Assembly: GCA_913063265.1 (NCBI GenBank)
Contig: CAJXZG010000065.1
Location: 1 to 32,239, forward strand
DNA length: 32,239 nucleotides
Source: an uncultured Prolixibacteraceae bacterium
GTDB lineage: Bacteria > Bacteroidota > Bacteroidia > Bacteroidales > Prolixibacteraceae
Direction of reading: 5' to 3'
Position numbers and translations under genes: made by a program. Below are positions 1 to 8,018 of this stretch, piece by piece (within the stretch, counting starts at the first letter, position 1; every line of letters begins with the position of its first letter). The notes below the pieces were generated by a model that ran no database searches, was not told the origin of the DNA, and worked only from the letters and a program-made list of their open reading frames with translations.

Positions 1-24
1 TTTTTCGGGGTTTTTCTTAAAAAT

Positions 25-72
25 AACAAAAGCTATCGACTTAATTGTCAATAGCTTTTGTTACTTATGAAC
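25..72 (+). terminator. Intrinsic terminator of a gene lying left of the window
   Basis: AACAAAAGCTAT at 25-36 is complementary to ATAGCTTTTGTT at 51-62, with further G-C and A-T pairs inside after one mismatch. The core stem AGCTAT/ATAGCT is followed by the T-rich stretch TTTTGTTACTT. No + strand gene lies between position 1 and this hairpin, so it would end a transcript that enters from the left. Confidence 0.55.
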
Positions 73-332
73 ATCCCGAACTATTCATATCAACATATTC
101 ACTAAGTTGCAATAGAAGAGATTTTATGAGATAAGAATTTAATTCAACCCAACTATCTACATGAATTTTTCAGTTTTAATATTTTAGCCATTCAGGAACA
201 TTCTTTATTCTTTAATATTCAAATTTAAATCTTTGCAGATTTTTCAGTCAGTTACTTACATCCTTCTGAGAATAAATACTAAGCACATATACCATTAATT
301 CTGATTAATTGATTTTTGCCTAAATTGCATGG
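73..332. other. Non-coding stretch upstream of the regulator gene
   Basis: Together with the terminator this makes a 332-bp gene-free left end. It is very AT-rich, and I see no convincing ORF. Neither the 61-bp promoter element found five times downstream nor a clean TTTG-N19-TAnnTTTG promoter is present. A weak resemblance, TTTTTGCC followed by TAAATTGC, lies at about 313-328 just before the start codon, but it is too degenerate to call. The regulator gene therefore does not appear to carry the element that precedes its neighbours. Confidence 0.5.
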
Positions 333-2987
333 ATGTTAAAAACAAAACTAAATAAGCCAAATCCATTATCTAAATTAATATTTAGGAAGGAATTGATTGA
401 TAAATTGGAAAATGGAAAAGAAAAGAAATTAACCTTAGTTTCAGCACCCGCAGGATATGGTAAAAGCACATTGATTAGTCAATGGGTAGACCATTGTTCC
501 TGTTCCCATTCCTGGTTCTCGCTGGATGAATCAGACAATGACATCAATACTTTTTTACTATACACCATAACAGGTATACAGGCGGTCTACAATAACATTG
601 GAAAGGACGCTGTAAAACTATTGAAGTCGGGAAGCAGTCCATCATTCAAAACCATTGCAACAATTATTATCAACGATCTATTGGAGATAAAGGAACATTT
701 CTATATCATTTTTGATGATTACCATGTAATAGAAAACAAGGAGATCAATAACTTTCTTTCATTTCTGCTTGATAACCTTCCCGCCAATATTCAATTGGTT
801 CTTATAACGCGTTCAGACCCTTCTATTCATTTAGCCCGGTTAAGAAGTCAGCAGTTGCTTACCGATATCAGGTTAGCTGATTTATGCTTTAATGCCAATA
901 ATATTTATGACTTCTTTAAAAAGTGCCTGAATATTAACTTATTAATTGAAGATGCACAAAACCTTGAAACAAAAACTGAAGGCTGGGTAGCCGGATTGCA
1001 GCTTGCAGGTTTATCGCTTCAGGGCAGGGAGGATTTAAGTGATTTTATTAAAAGTCTTAAAGGAGATAATCGTTTCATCATGGATTATCTTATTGAAGAA
1101 GTATTGCAACAGCATTCCCTGGAAATAAGAGATTTCCTTTTGTGTACCTCCATTTTGAAACAGTTTAATGCATCCCTTTGCAATCATATACTCAACATTC
1201 AAAACGGACAGGAAATAATTGAGAAACTGGAACAAAATAACATGTTCATTATTCCTTTGGACAATGAAAGAAACTGGTTTCGATACCATCACCTGTTTGC
1301 CAGTTTACTTCAGCATCGGCTGAGGGTGCAATTAAAGGATAGAATCCCCGAACTACATGCCAATGCCAGTCAATGGTATGAAAATAACGAGCAACTCGTT
1401 TTTGCCCTGGAACATTCACTTGCTGCGGATAATAAACACAAAGCATTAAATCATTTTGCCAATGTGATAAATCACCTTTGGGAATCTTCACAATATCAAA
1501 CTATACTCCGGTTTGGAGGAAAGTTTACACACGAGGAGTTAATTAAAAATGTGGATGTTAGTTTCAATTACTTTTGGATTTTATTTCAGTCGGGTTACAT
1601 AGAGCAGGCAGAAAGCTTAATAAGTTTGCTACAAAACAACGTCACCGACAAGTCCGAATTATCAATGGTACATGTTTGTATTAACAATCTGAAAGTATTT
1701 ACCGGCGATATTGAATCTGCATATAGTTATTCTGAATTAGCAATCCGGAATATTAACAAAGATGCTGACTATTGGAATATTCTGGCATTTTTGTCTTTGG
1801 GTGAAGCTCATCTCCTAAGATTTGAGTTAACTAAAAGTTATGGTTCTTTTGGTCAGGCAGCCACCAGAGCTTCAGAGCACCAGCTTATATACTTTGAAAT
1901 GATAAACAGGGCCAGATCTTCTTTTGTATTATGGATACTGGGAAATTTTTCTGAAGCTTATAAAGCGGATAAGGATCTTCTGGACAAATTTAGTAAGGCA
2001 GCAGCTGATAATGGTTTTGGTATCGATCTTTTATCTTCGATTTTGTACTGTAGTGTTGGAAATTTTCTGACAGATATTAATCAAACTGCAGAAGGGCTTC
2101 AAAAAAGCGTTCGTGGCTACGATTTAGCAAAAAAAACAACCAACGCACTTTTTATTGCCACATGTACCTATCTGCTCGCAAAAGCTTATTATTTGGCAGG
2201 GGAATATAAAAAGGCGATAGAACACATCGAAGAACTGGATTCCACTCCCAACAAACAGCTAACAAAATACCTGAGTATCCTGTCGGATTCATTAAAAAGC
2301 AAATTGTACCTTTTAACCAACAAACACGATAAGCTTCAACAGCTTTTTAAAAAGGATATCAAAACAGATAAAAATCATGCATTTGAAACAATCGTTTATA
2401 ATATAGACAGGGCACGGTATCAAATTGCAAAAGGAAAAATCTTTGATGCTATAGACCTGTTAGAGAATGTTACCGGGGAACTAAAATCCGAAAAGGCTTA
2501 TGGTTTGCTTTTTGAGGCAGAGCTCCTTCAAGCCAGGGCTCATTATCTGATTCAGGAACAAAATAATGCTTTAAATTATCTTTTAAATGCAGTGATTCGA
2601 ACTCAAAGTGCCGGTTTAGTCCAAAGGTATATCCATGAAGGTGCAGAAATAGAGTTTTTACTTAAAGAATGCAAACGACAGGTAAGCACCCGGGTAAATT
2701 CACAATTTGAGAAAGTGGATATTGAGTATTTGAACAAATTATTGAGAGCATTTAAAAAACAAAAAACAATATTGAGTTCTATACCATACGACACATTGAG
2801 CAACCGCGAGCTGGATACATTAAAGCTAATAGCCGAAAACTTATCAAATCAGGAAATTGCCAATGAGTTATTCATTTCTATTACAACGGTTAAAACACAT
2901 GTAAGCAATATCTTGTTAAAGCTTGAAGCCAAAAACCGTAATGAAGCGGTAATGAAAGCAAAAGAAAAAGGAATCATGCCTTCCTGA
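333..2987 (+). CDS. MalT-type LuxR family ATP-dependent transcriptional regulator
   Basis: This 884-residue protein has the layout of the MalT/STAND class: an N-terminal NTPase, a long helical TPR-like sensor region and a C-terminal LuxR helix-turn-helix. The Walker A motif APAGYGKSTL is at residues 38-47, the Walker B-like IIFDDYH at about 125-131, and the sensor stretch LVLITRSDP at about 155-163. The C-terminal HTH (about 815-880) includes LSNRELDTLKLIAENLSNQE and TTVKTHVSNILLKL. Such proteins bind ATP and an inducer, oligomerise, and activate promoters through repeated short boxes; E. coli MalT uses a GGA(T/G)GA core. It heads a + strand array of redox genes whose promoters carry repeated GGATGA boxes, so it is the natural candidate activator. 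The inducer cannot be read from sequence. Class assignment is firm; control of the neighbours is inference. Confidence 0.93.
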   Translation: MLKTKLNKPNPLSKLIFRKELIDKLENGKEKKLTLVSAPAGYGKSTLISQWVDHCSCSHSWFSLDESDNDINTFLLYTITGIQAVYNNIGKDAVKLLKSGSSPSFKTIATIIINDLLEIKEHFYIIFDDYHVIENKEINNFLSFLLDNLPANIQLVLITRSDPSIHLARLRSQQLLTDIRLADLCFNANNIYDFFKKCLNINLLIEDAQNLETKTEGWVAGLQLAGLSLQGREDLSDFIKSLKGDNRFIMDYLIEEVLQQHSLEIRDFLLCTSILKQFNASLCNHILNIQNGQEIIEKLEQNNMFIIPLDNERNWFRYHHLFASLLQHRLRVQLKDRIPELHANASQWYENNEQLVFALEHSLAADNKHKALNHFANVINHLWESSQYQTILRFGGKFTHEELIKNVDVSFNYFWILFQSGYIEQAESLISLLQNNVTDKSELSMVHVCINNLKVFTGDIESAYSYSELAIRNINKDADYWNILAFLSLGEAHLLRFELTKSYGSFGQAATRASEHQLIYFEMINRARSSFVLWILGNFSEAYKADKDLLDKFSKAAADNGFGIDLLSSILYCSVGNFLTDINQTAEGLQKSVRGYDLAKKTTNALFIATCTYLLAKAYYLAGEYKKAIEHIEELDSTPNKQLTKYLSILSDSLKSKLYLLTNKHDKLQQLFKKDIKTDKNHAFETIVYNIDRARYQIAKGKIFDAIDLLENVTGELKSEKAYGLLFEAELLQARAHYLIQEQNNALNYLLNAVIRTQSAGLVQRYIHEGAEIEFLLKECKRQVSTRVNSQFEKVDIEYLNKLLRAFKKQKTILSSIPYDTLSNRELDTLKLIAENLSNQEIANELFISITTVKTHVSNILLKLEAKNRNEAVMKAKEKGIMPS

Positions 2988-3012
2988 TAAAAATTTATAT
3001 GCCAATTTTTAT

Positions 3013-3073
3013 AATCATCCTATAGAATCATTCTCGTGGATGATTTTTTTTCGTCTAATTCGTCCTAATTTTA
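3013..3073 (+). promoter_or_regulatory. Shared 61-bp operator/promoter element, copy A
   Basis: AATCATCC (3013-3020) is followed 13 bp later by AATCATTC (3026-3033), then loop TCGT and the inverted box GGATGATT (3038-3045), which pairs with the second box through one G-U. A T-run follows, and TAATTTTA ends 28 bp after the last box where other copies have TTTG. This is the most diverged copy. It precedes the EFR1-like gene, and the hairpin plus T-run could also terminate the regulator transcript. Confidence 0.7.
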
Positions 3074-3141
3074 TATCGAAAACAAGACAAAAACTTTTGC
3101 AAAAAAAGCTGGGATGGTCTAACCAAATAGGATTAATAAAT

Positions 3142-4197
3142 ATGAAATACAAAGAATTAGTAATCTATTATTTCTCCGGAACAGGCAATGCCAAAAGAAC
3201 TGCTAACTGGATAAAAGAGGAAGCAGAAAAAGCAAACCTTAATGTTAGGATCGAAAATATAGTTCAACTTAAAAATAAGGTAATTGAAAAACCAGATAAA
3301 AATTCACTCATTGGTTTTATATCTCCAACGCACGGATTTCATTTTCCTGAGATTATGAGAAAATTTATTAGACTATTCCCGAAAGCAAATAATTGCAGTG
3401 CATTTATTATGAACACACGCGCAGGGATAAGGATTGGAAGCAAAACCTTGCGTGGAATTAGTGGTGTTTTACATGGCTGGTCATCGATGGTACTGCATCG
3501 AAAAGGATACAGGATTACTGGTTTATTCCCGGTTGATCTGCCATCAAACTGGATATCATTACACCCTGCAATAGGTAAAAAGGGAACCGATATAATTTTC
3601 AGAACCATTGAACCAAAAGTAAGGCATTTTGCATCTGACATGATTCAGGGTAAACGGAATTATAAGGGATTGTCAATATCAAATTTAATTACCGATACTC
3701 TGATTTCGCCTATCTCCGTTTTATACATGTTGTTTGGAAGATATTTTTTTGCAAAATCATTCATAGCTTCTTCAAAATGCGACATGTGTGGATTATGCGA
3801 AAGAACCTGTCCGGTTGGTGCCATTAAACGAGTTGACAATAGGATGTTCTGGACTCATAAATGCGAAAGCTGTATGAAGTGTATGAATAGTTGTCCACAG
3901 AAAGCGATTGAGACTGCACATGGATTTTTATTCATAACCTGGATAATAACCTCCGTGATTGTCGGTTTCGTTTTCAACTTGTTAGCAAATATTTCAGAAA
4001 TTGAAAATATGCATTGGTTGCAGAACGGAAATCTTGAATCTCTCTTGTCCTGGCTGCTGGTTTTCCCCATATTATTTTTAGGATACCGAATAACTCATTG
4101 GTTAATGAGATTCAAACTATTCGAGCGTTTTTTTGTGCTAACTGCCTTAACCCATTATAAATTCTGGGGTAGGTATAAAAGTCCACGGAAACAATAA
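3142..4197 (+). CDS. EFR1-like flavodoxin/ferredoxin with C-terminal membrane segments
   Basis: The N-terminus holds a flavodoxin FMN phosphate-binding loop, YYFSGTGNAKRTANW. Two [4Fe-4S] motifs follow near the middle: CDMCGLCERTCP and CESCMKCMNSCP. Two hydrophobic stretches near the C-terminus (starting FLFITWIITSVIVGF and LLSWLLVFPILFLGY) suggest membrane anchoring. The likely role is electron transfer between flavin, Fe-S clusters and a membrane partner. I chose ATG 3142 (351 residues, MKYKELVIYYF) because an upstream in-frame ATG at 3040 lies inside the palindrome of promoter copy A and its extra 34 residues look unlike the family. EFR1 proteins are usually shorter and soluble, so the membrane tail is unusual. 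Substrate unknown. Confidence 0.85.
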   Translation: MKYKELVIYYFSGTGNAKRTANWIKEEAEKANLNVRIENIVQLKNKVIEKPDKNSLIGFISPTHGFHFPEIMRKFIRLFPKANNCSAFIMNTRAGIRIGSKTLRGISGVLHGWSSMVLHRKGYRITGLFPVDLPSNWISLHPAIGKKGTDIIFRTIEPKVRHFASDMIQGKRNYKGLSISNLITDTLISPISVLYMLFGRYFFAKSFIASSKCDMCGLCERTCPVGAIKRVDNRMFWTHKCESCMKCMNSCPQKAIETAHGFLFITWIITSVIVGFVFNLLANISEIENMHWLQNGNLESLLSWLLVFPILFLGYRITHWLMRFKLFERFFVLTALTHYKFWGRYKSPRKQ

Positions 4198-4203
4198 TGT
4201 AAA

Positions 4204-4264
4204 ATTCATCCTTCCAAATCATCCTCCGGGATGATTTTATTTTGCCTGAAAACCCGGTGCTTTG
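4204..4264 (+). promoter_or_regulatory. Shared 61-bp operator/promoter element, copy B
   Basis: ATTCATCC (4204-4211), spacer TTCCA, AATCATCC (4217-4224), loop TCCG, and inverted GGATGATT (4229-4236). GTGCTTTG ends at 4264, exactly 28 bp after the inverted box, as in the other copies. It precedes the CPBP protease gene. The in-frame ATGs at 4231 (inside the inverted box) and 4267 (at the expected transcription start) are therefore unlikely to be used. Confidence 0.75.
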
Positions 4265-4323
4265 AGATGGTATTTCTAACAAAAAAGAAAACTGTAAACG
4301 ACACTAAAGTAAAACTATTAGTT

Positions 4324-5082
4324 ATGGATAATGATAAACAATACTCTTTATTGAAAATATTGACAATTTGGTTTTATTCTGCTTTACCAATGCCAATTCT
4401 GGCCTTTGTAGTAACTCCTTTTATGATTCCCAAAATCAATCTGCATCCGGGCATTGTATATTGGTTGGCTATGATTGTCGGTTTGATTTGGCAATTTATT
4501 CTTTCGCTGTTCATCTTAAAAATCGATGGACATAAGTTTATCTGGCGGGAAGTATGCCAAAGGTTGAGATTTACAAAACCGGAACACCCTGTAAATGGAA
4601 AAAAAAGCTATCGCTTGCTATTATGGACTATTCCGTTTATCGCTTTAAGTGGTATTCTTCAATTTATCAGAATTCCTGATATTGAAACAATACTATTCCC
4701 CTTTATTAAAAACTTACAACAATACAATATTGGAGACCTTGCTTCACCCGAGTTCAAAGGTGCATGGTGGTTATTAATTCTTCTTATAATCAGCATGCTA
4801 TTCAATTACATACTTGGAGAAGAATTATTGTACAGGGGAATTCTTTTGCCCAAAATGAAAGGTGCTTTTGGTAAATGGGACTGGTTTGCCAACGGGGTAC
4901 TGTTTGGTTTGTACCATCTTCACAAGCCCCAAATGTTTATTTCAGCAGCTTTGTTTACCGGATTTTTGTTTGCCTTTCCATCGAAAAAATTTAAGTCAAC
5001 ATGGATGGCCGTAGTTATTCATGGCGTTGAAGGTGTATTTATATTTTTCCTGGTATTGGGCGTAATTCTTGGTTTTATCTGA
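4324..5082 (+). CDS. CPBP family intramembrane metalloprotease
   Basis: A polytopic membrane protein of 252 residues with the hallmark CPBP/ABI motifs: EELLYRG (the EExxxR motif), FGLYHLHKP (FxxxH) and a late HGVEG. Several hydrophobic helices surround them. Members cleave within or next to membranes, as in CAAX processing, or act in peptide maturation and immunity; the substrate here is not evident. ATG 4324 (MDNDKQYSLLK) was chosen because the earlier in-frame ATGs at 4231 and 4267 fall inside or directly beside promoter copy B. It appears to be a single-gene unit between copies B and C, in a cluster otherwise made of redox proteins. Confidence 0.85.
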   Translation: MDNDKQYSLLKILTIWFYSALPMPILAFVVTPFMIPKINLHPGIVYWLAMIVGLIWQFILSLFILKIDGHKFIWREVCQRLRFTKPEHPVNGKKSYRLLLWTIPFIALSGILQFIRIPDIETILFPFIKNLQQYNIGDLASPEFKGAWWLLILLIISMLFNYILGEELLYRGILLPKMKGAFGKWDWFANGVLFGLYHLHKPQMFISAALFTGFLFAFPSKKFKSTWMAVVIHGVEGVFIFFLVLGVILGFI

Positions 5083-5124
5083 AAATTAGATTATACAATC
5101 CAAAAAAAGATTCATATTAAAAAA

Positions 5125-5185
5125 AATCATTCTTTCAAATCATCCTCAGGGATGATTTTTTTTTGCCCACTCCTCCCGTACTTTG
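5125..5185 (+). promoter_or_regulatory. Shared 61-bp operator/promoter element, copy C
   Basis: AATCATTC (5125-5132), spacer TTTCA, AATCATCC (5138-5145), loop TCAG, and GGATGATT (5150-5157), then a T-run. The segment ending ACTCCTCCCGTACTTTG (to 5185) matches copy E over nearly its full length. It precedes a multi-gene unit that starts with the ATC-hydrolase-like gene. A possible TTG start at 5183 is simply the end of the TTTG motif. Confidence 0.78.
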
Positions 5186-5218
5186 GCTAAGAAATTTTAC
5201 ATCAAAAATCAAATTGAA

Positions 5219-5926
5219 ATGAAAGTAGAAGAATTAGAAATGTACGGCAAAGCTTTGGAAATGCCCAAAGAAGCAGCGAAAAAGCAAATAAAAATAGTAT
5301 TTCATTTATTACGGAAAGAGTTCGGAATATTCGGGATTATAAAAATGCTAACTGGAATAATCAGACATTCCAAACGAATTAAAAAACAATACCCCCACGC
5401 TGTAAATAAAGCAAAGCTAATAAGTAAAACAATTGAGCAGGAACTGGTTATGATGGGGGCTCTCTTTTCAGCTATCGCAGATAAACGAGGCAGAAAAAGG
5501 GCGCAGGAATTTTTAATTGATATGATGAGAAAAACAGCCCCAACATCCTTACCTGCACTCTATCAATTACCAGATTTACTTAAATGTGAAGGCGATATTT
5601 TCGATAATTATAAAAAAATGAACAGGGCCTTATTTACTACAACGCACAAAATGGGTACGTGGAAAAACGACGGTTTTCACGAAACCAAAGATTTACTTGA
5701 ATTTAAGGTTACATCGTGTATAAATATCGAATTATTTGAAGCCATTGAGTGTCCTGAATTAAATGTCTTGGGTTGTGAGCATGATTTGGCAGCTTACCAT
5801 TTAATTGACGGACCAACTAACAGCGAATTCAGAAGGCCTTGTACCCTGGCAAAAGGTGGTGATTGTTGCCATTTCCAGTTTTATAGAAAAGGAACTGCAC
5901 CTTTTTCTGCCGAATTAAATAAATAA
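5219..5926 (+). CDS. L-2-amino-thiazoline-4-carboxylic acid hydrolase-like protein
   Basis: The C-terminal half resembles the ATC_hydrolase family, with cysteines in VTSCINIEL, AIECPEL, LGCEHD and LAKGGDCCHFQFYRKG. Known members open the thiazoline ring on the way to L-cysteine, but most relatives found in anaerobe genomes have no tested substrate. The N-terminal half is basic and helical. ATG 5219 (MKVEELEMYGK, 235 residues) was chosen because the alternative TTG at 5183 lies inside the promoter. It is the first gene of the unit started by promoter copy C, ahead of a small membrane ORF, a metallo-hydrolase, an SDR and a ferredoxin-nitroreductase. Family call fairly firm; function open. Confidence 0.75.
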   Translation: MKVEELEMYGKALEMPKEAAKKQIKIVFHLLRKEFGIFGIIKMLTGIIRHSKRIKKQYPHAVNKAKLISKTIEQELVMMGALFSAIADKRGRKRAQEFLIDMMRKTAPTSLPALYQLPDLLKCEGDIFDNYKKMNRALFTTTHKMGTWKNDGFHETKDLLEFKVTSCINIELFEAIECPELNVLGCEHDLAAYHLIDGPTNSEFRRPCTLAKGGDCCHFQFYRKGTAPFSAELNK

Positions 5927-5961
5927 TAAAAACGGCAGAGTTGCTTAACTAAAAACAAACC

Positions 5962-6099
5962 ATGAAAAATTTAGCAATACACATTTTTCAACAAAATTAC
6001 TGGCTGGTAAAAACATGTTACTGGATTCTGTTTGGTTTGATAAACTGGGTTTGTTTAATTCTTAAACTCTTAATAATTAACAGAATAAATTGTCATTGA
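5962..6099 (+). CDS. Small membrane protein (45 residues), unrecognised
   Basis: ATG at 5962 opens a 45-codon frame ending in TGA at 6099, in the gap between the ATC-hydrolase-like and metallo-hydrolase genes. It begins MKNLAIHIFQQNYWLVK and then has one hydrophobic segment, YWILFGLINWVCLILKLLII, before a short basic tail. The composition is that of a single-pass membrane peptide. Spacing of about 35 bp before and 20 bp after suits cotranscription. I know no family for it. Confidence 0.5.
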   Translation: MKNLAIHIFQQNYWLVKTCYWILFGLINWVCLILKLLIINRINCH

Positions 6100-6119
6100 A
6101 ACAATAAAATATAGAAAAC

Positions 6120-6914
6120 ATGAAAATTACATTTTATTTATACAACGCGTTTATCATCGAATGGAATGATAAAAAAATAGCATTTGATCCGGGAGCACTG
6201 TTTGCTTATTGGTTCAGTTTTGCTCCTCTAATTCCAAAAGAAGAATGGAATGATGTCTCACATATTTTTGTTACTCATGGCGATCCTGATCATTACTGGC
6301 ATGCAGACAGAGTTATGAAAGCTTCCGGTGCTCCGGTCATTTTTAGTAAATCCATGGTTAAGCAAAAAAATGATAAGACATTCATGTTAGGCCCCAGAAG
6401 TAAAGGTCTGGCTTTTGATTCACCTGTTACAAATTTTCATACGCTCTCTGTTGATGAAATTATTGAGTTAGACGGCATGAAAATTAGAGGAATAAAGACA
6501 TCACATGGCCCATTAACAGTAAAGTTTGGCCCTTTCAAAAAGACAGAAGAGCCTGAGAAAAACGAACGTCTTGGTTGGGGTTCACTTGGATTTGAAATTA
6601 ACTTTCAAGGAAAAACCATTGTCAATTTAGGAGATACTTTACTTGAAGCAGAGGAATGGGAAAAAATTAAAAATCCTGATGTTTTAATGATACCCGTCGG
6701 TGGTGGGCAGGCTGATAATACAATGGATGAGTTTGAAGCACTTGAAGCGATTAAAATTATACAACCCAAACTGGTTATTCCAATGCACTACGATATGCCT
6801 ATTCTTTTCACAAAGCATTATGCTTCTGTAGATGAAGTAATGCTTACACGAGAAATAGAGAAACTGGGTGCGAAATGTAAAATATTAAAAAAGGGAGAAT
6901 ACACAATAATTTAA
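6120..6914 (+). CDS. Metallo-beta-lactamase-fold (UlaG-like) hydrolase
   Basis: 264 residues beginning with the short beta-strand pattern MKITFYLYNAFIIEW typical of UlaG-like MBL proteins. The metal-binding loop is THGDPDHYWH, so the usual HxHxDH reads HxDxDH with Asp replacing the second His. Other ligand candidates follow in order: TSHGP, NLGDTLL and PMHYD near the C-terminus. The fold usually hydrolyses esters, lactones or phosphodiesters through one or two metals. It sits in the copy C unit with an SDR and nitroreductase, which suggests small-molecule metabolism or detoxification. I have seen the Asp variant in similar proteins, so it need not abolish activity. Confidence 0.83.
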   Translation: MKITFYLYNAFIIEWNDKKIAFDPGALFAYWFSFAPLIPKEEWNDVSHIFVTHGDPDHYWHADRVMKASGAPVIFSKSMVKQKNDKTFMLGPRSKGLAFDSPVTNFHTLSVDEIIELDGMKIRGIKTSHGPLTVKFGPFKKTEEPEKNERLGWGSLGFEINFQGKTIVNLGDTLLEAEEWEKIKNPDVLMIPVGGGQADNTMDEFEALEAIKIIQPKLVIPMHYDMPILFTKHYASVDEVMLTREIEKLGAKCKILKKGEYTII

Positions 6915-6932
6915 TTTCAAGTTAAATATATC

Positions 6933-7028
6933 ATGAAACGAGCCATGAGAAGAGTTTCTCAAACGGGTAAACCATTATTGGTGAGTTCTCCCGCAGAGCA
7001 GCCTGCGAAAGATACCTTTAAAATTTAA
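6933..7028 (+). CDS. Possible 31-residue basic peptide
   Basis: ATG 6933 opens 31 codons (MKRAMRRVSQTGKPLLVSSP, then AEQPAKDTFKI) ending in TAA at 7028, between the metallo-hydrolase and the first SDR. It starts 19 bp after one gene and stops 12 bp before the next, so it fits an operon. It is basic at the N-terminus with no membrane segment. The shortness leaves real doubt that it is translated. Confidence 0.25.
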   Translation: MKRAMRRVSQTGKPLLVSSPAEQPAKDTFKI

Positions 7029-7039
7029 AATATAATGAA

Positions 7040-7900
7040 ATGAAATCAAAAGTTAAAACAGAACAAGGCACAGTATTAATTACCGGAGCCTCAACAGGGA
7101 TTGGATATGCAACTGCCATTTACCTTGATCAAATGGGCTACAAAGTATTTGCCTGCATTCGCAAGGAAGCAGACAAGAAAAAACTACAGGAAAACTCAAG
7201 TGACAGATTGGAAACAATCATTCTGGACGTTACGGACAATCAATCAATTATGGAGGCAGTCGCTCACATAGAATCGGATTCCGGCCAATTAAAAGGACTA
7301 GTTAACAATGCAGGTATTGGCCTTGGAGGAGCCCTTGAATTAACACCTCAGGCAGAGATTGAAAAAGTGATAAATGTAAATATCGTTGGACTCTTGTCAG
7401 TTACAAAAGCCTTTCTGCCCATGCTAAGAGAATCTAAGGGCAGGATCATAAATATTGGTTCTACCGCCAGCTATCTTCCCGGTCCTGGTGCCAGTGTTTA
7501 CTCGGGAACAAAATTTGCTGTAAGAGCCATAACTGATTCACTAAGGGTTGAGCTTCATCACTTTGGAATAAAAGCAATACTTGTATCTCCGGGTGCTACA
7601 GAAAGCGCTATTTGGAACAAAGGTGAATCATATAGAAAAGAACTTCGCAGTACATGTGAAACTGAATTGAGCAATTTGTACAAAGCATTGATTCAATTTG
7701 GAGATAGCCTTTACAAGGATATGAAAAGAACACCTGCGGTTGAAGTAGCTAAATCAATTCATAAAGCTTTGTCACTTACCAAACCGAAACGTTATTACAT
7801 CGTTGGTAAGGATGCTAAGGGAGCTAAGAAAGCAACCAGGTTTCCAAAATCATTTCTGGAAAATATCATCCTGAAAAAAATCAAAAAGTTTGATAACTAA
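7040..7900 (+). CDS. SDR family NAD(P)-dependent oxidoreductase, first paralogue
   Basis: A classical short-chain dehydrogenase/reductase of 286 residues. The cofactor motif TGASTGIG is at 15-22 and NNAG at 89-92. The catalytic triad is Ser141 (in NIGSTAS), Tyr154 and Lys158 (YSGTK). The Arg after the second strand (CIRKEAD) suggests NADP preference. It interconverts an alcohol and a carbonyl; the substrate is unknown. It is closely related to the SDR at 8985-9842 in its first 170 residues (shared TGASTGIGYATA and RKEADK), so the pair arose by duplication. It lies between the metallo-hydrolase and the ferredoxin-nitroreductase in the copy C unit. Confidence 0.92.
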   Translation: MKSKVKTEQGTVLITGASTGIGYATAIYLDQMGYKVFACIRKEADKKKLQENSSDRLETIILDVTDNQSIMEAVAHIESDSGQLKGLVNNAGIGLGGALELTPQAEIEKVINVNIVGLLSVTKAFLPMLRESKGRIINIGSTASYLPGPGASVYSGTKFAVRAITDSLRVELHHFGIKAILVSPGATESAIWNKGESYRKELRSTCETELSNLYKALIQFGDSLYKDMKRTPAVEVAKSIHKALSLTKPKRYYIVGKDAKGAKKATRFPKSFLENIILKKIKKFDN

Positions 7901-7922
7901 ACCCTGAATAATTCATCGCCAG

Positions 7923-7962
7923 AATGAGAGATAAAATGCTGTAAAAAGCTATTGTAAATAAT
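7923..7962 (+). pseudogene. Relic of an SDR 3' end
   Basis: These 40 bases match the last codons of the second SDR gene (9803-9843) at about 35 positions, with one indel. The relic reads MRDKML, stop, KAI in the register where the intact gene reads MRDNMLYKAIYK. It lies 22 bp after the stop of the first SDR, whose own C-terminus differs. It looks like the tail of a lost or recombined third SDR copy. Confidence 0.5.
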
Positions 7963-8018
7963 AAAAGTGGGCAAATACTACATGAAACTAGATGAATAAA
8001 TATCTAAACGATGTAATC

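Noticed and set aside
3040..3141. Upstream ATG for the EFR1-like protein
   Set aside because: It lies within the GGATGATT box of copy A, and the extra residues are basic and unlike the flavodoxin start.
4231..4323. Upstream ATGs for the CPBP protease (4231 and 4267)
   Set aside because: One lies in the inverted operator box, the other at the expected transcription start of copy B.
5183..5218. TTG start giving 12 extra residues to the ATC-hydrolase-like protein
   Set aside because: The TTG is the end of the TTTG promoter motif of copy C and would precede the transcription start; ATG 5219 fits.
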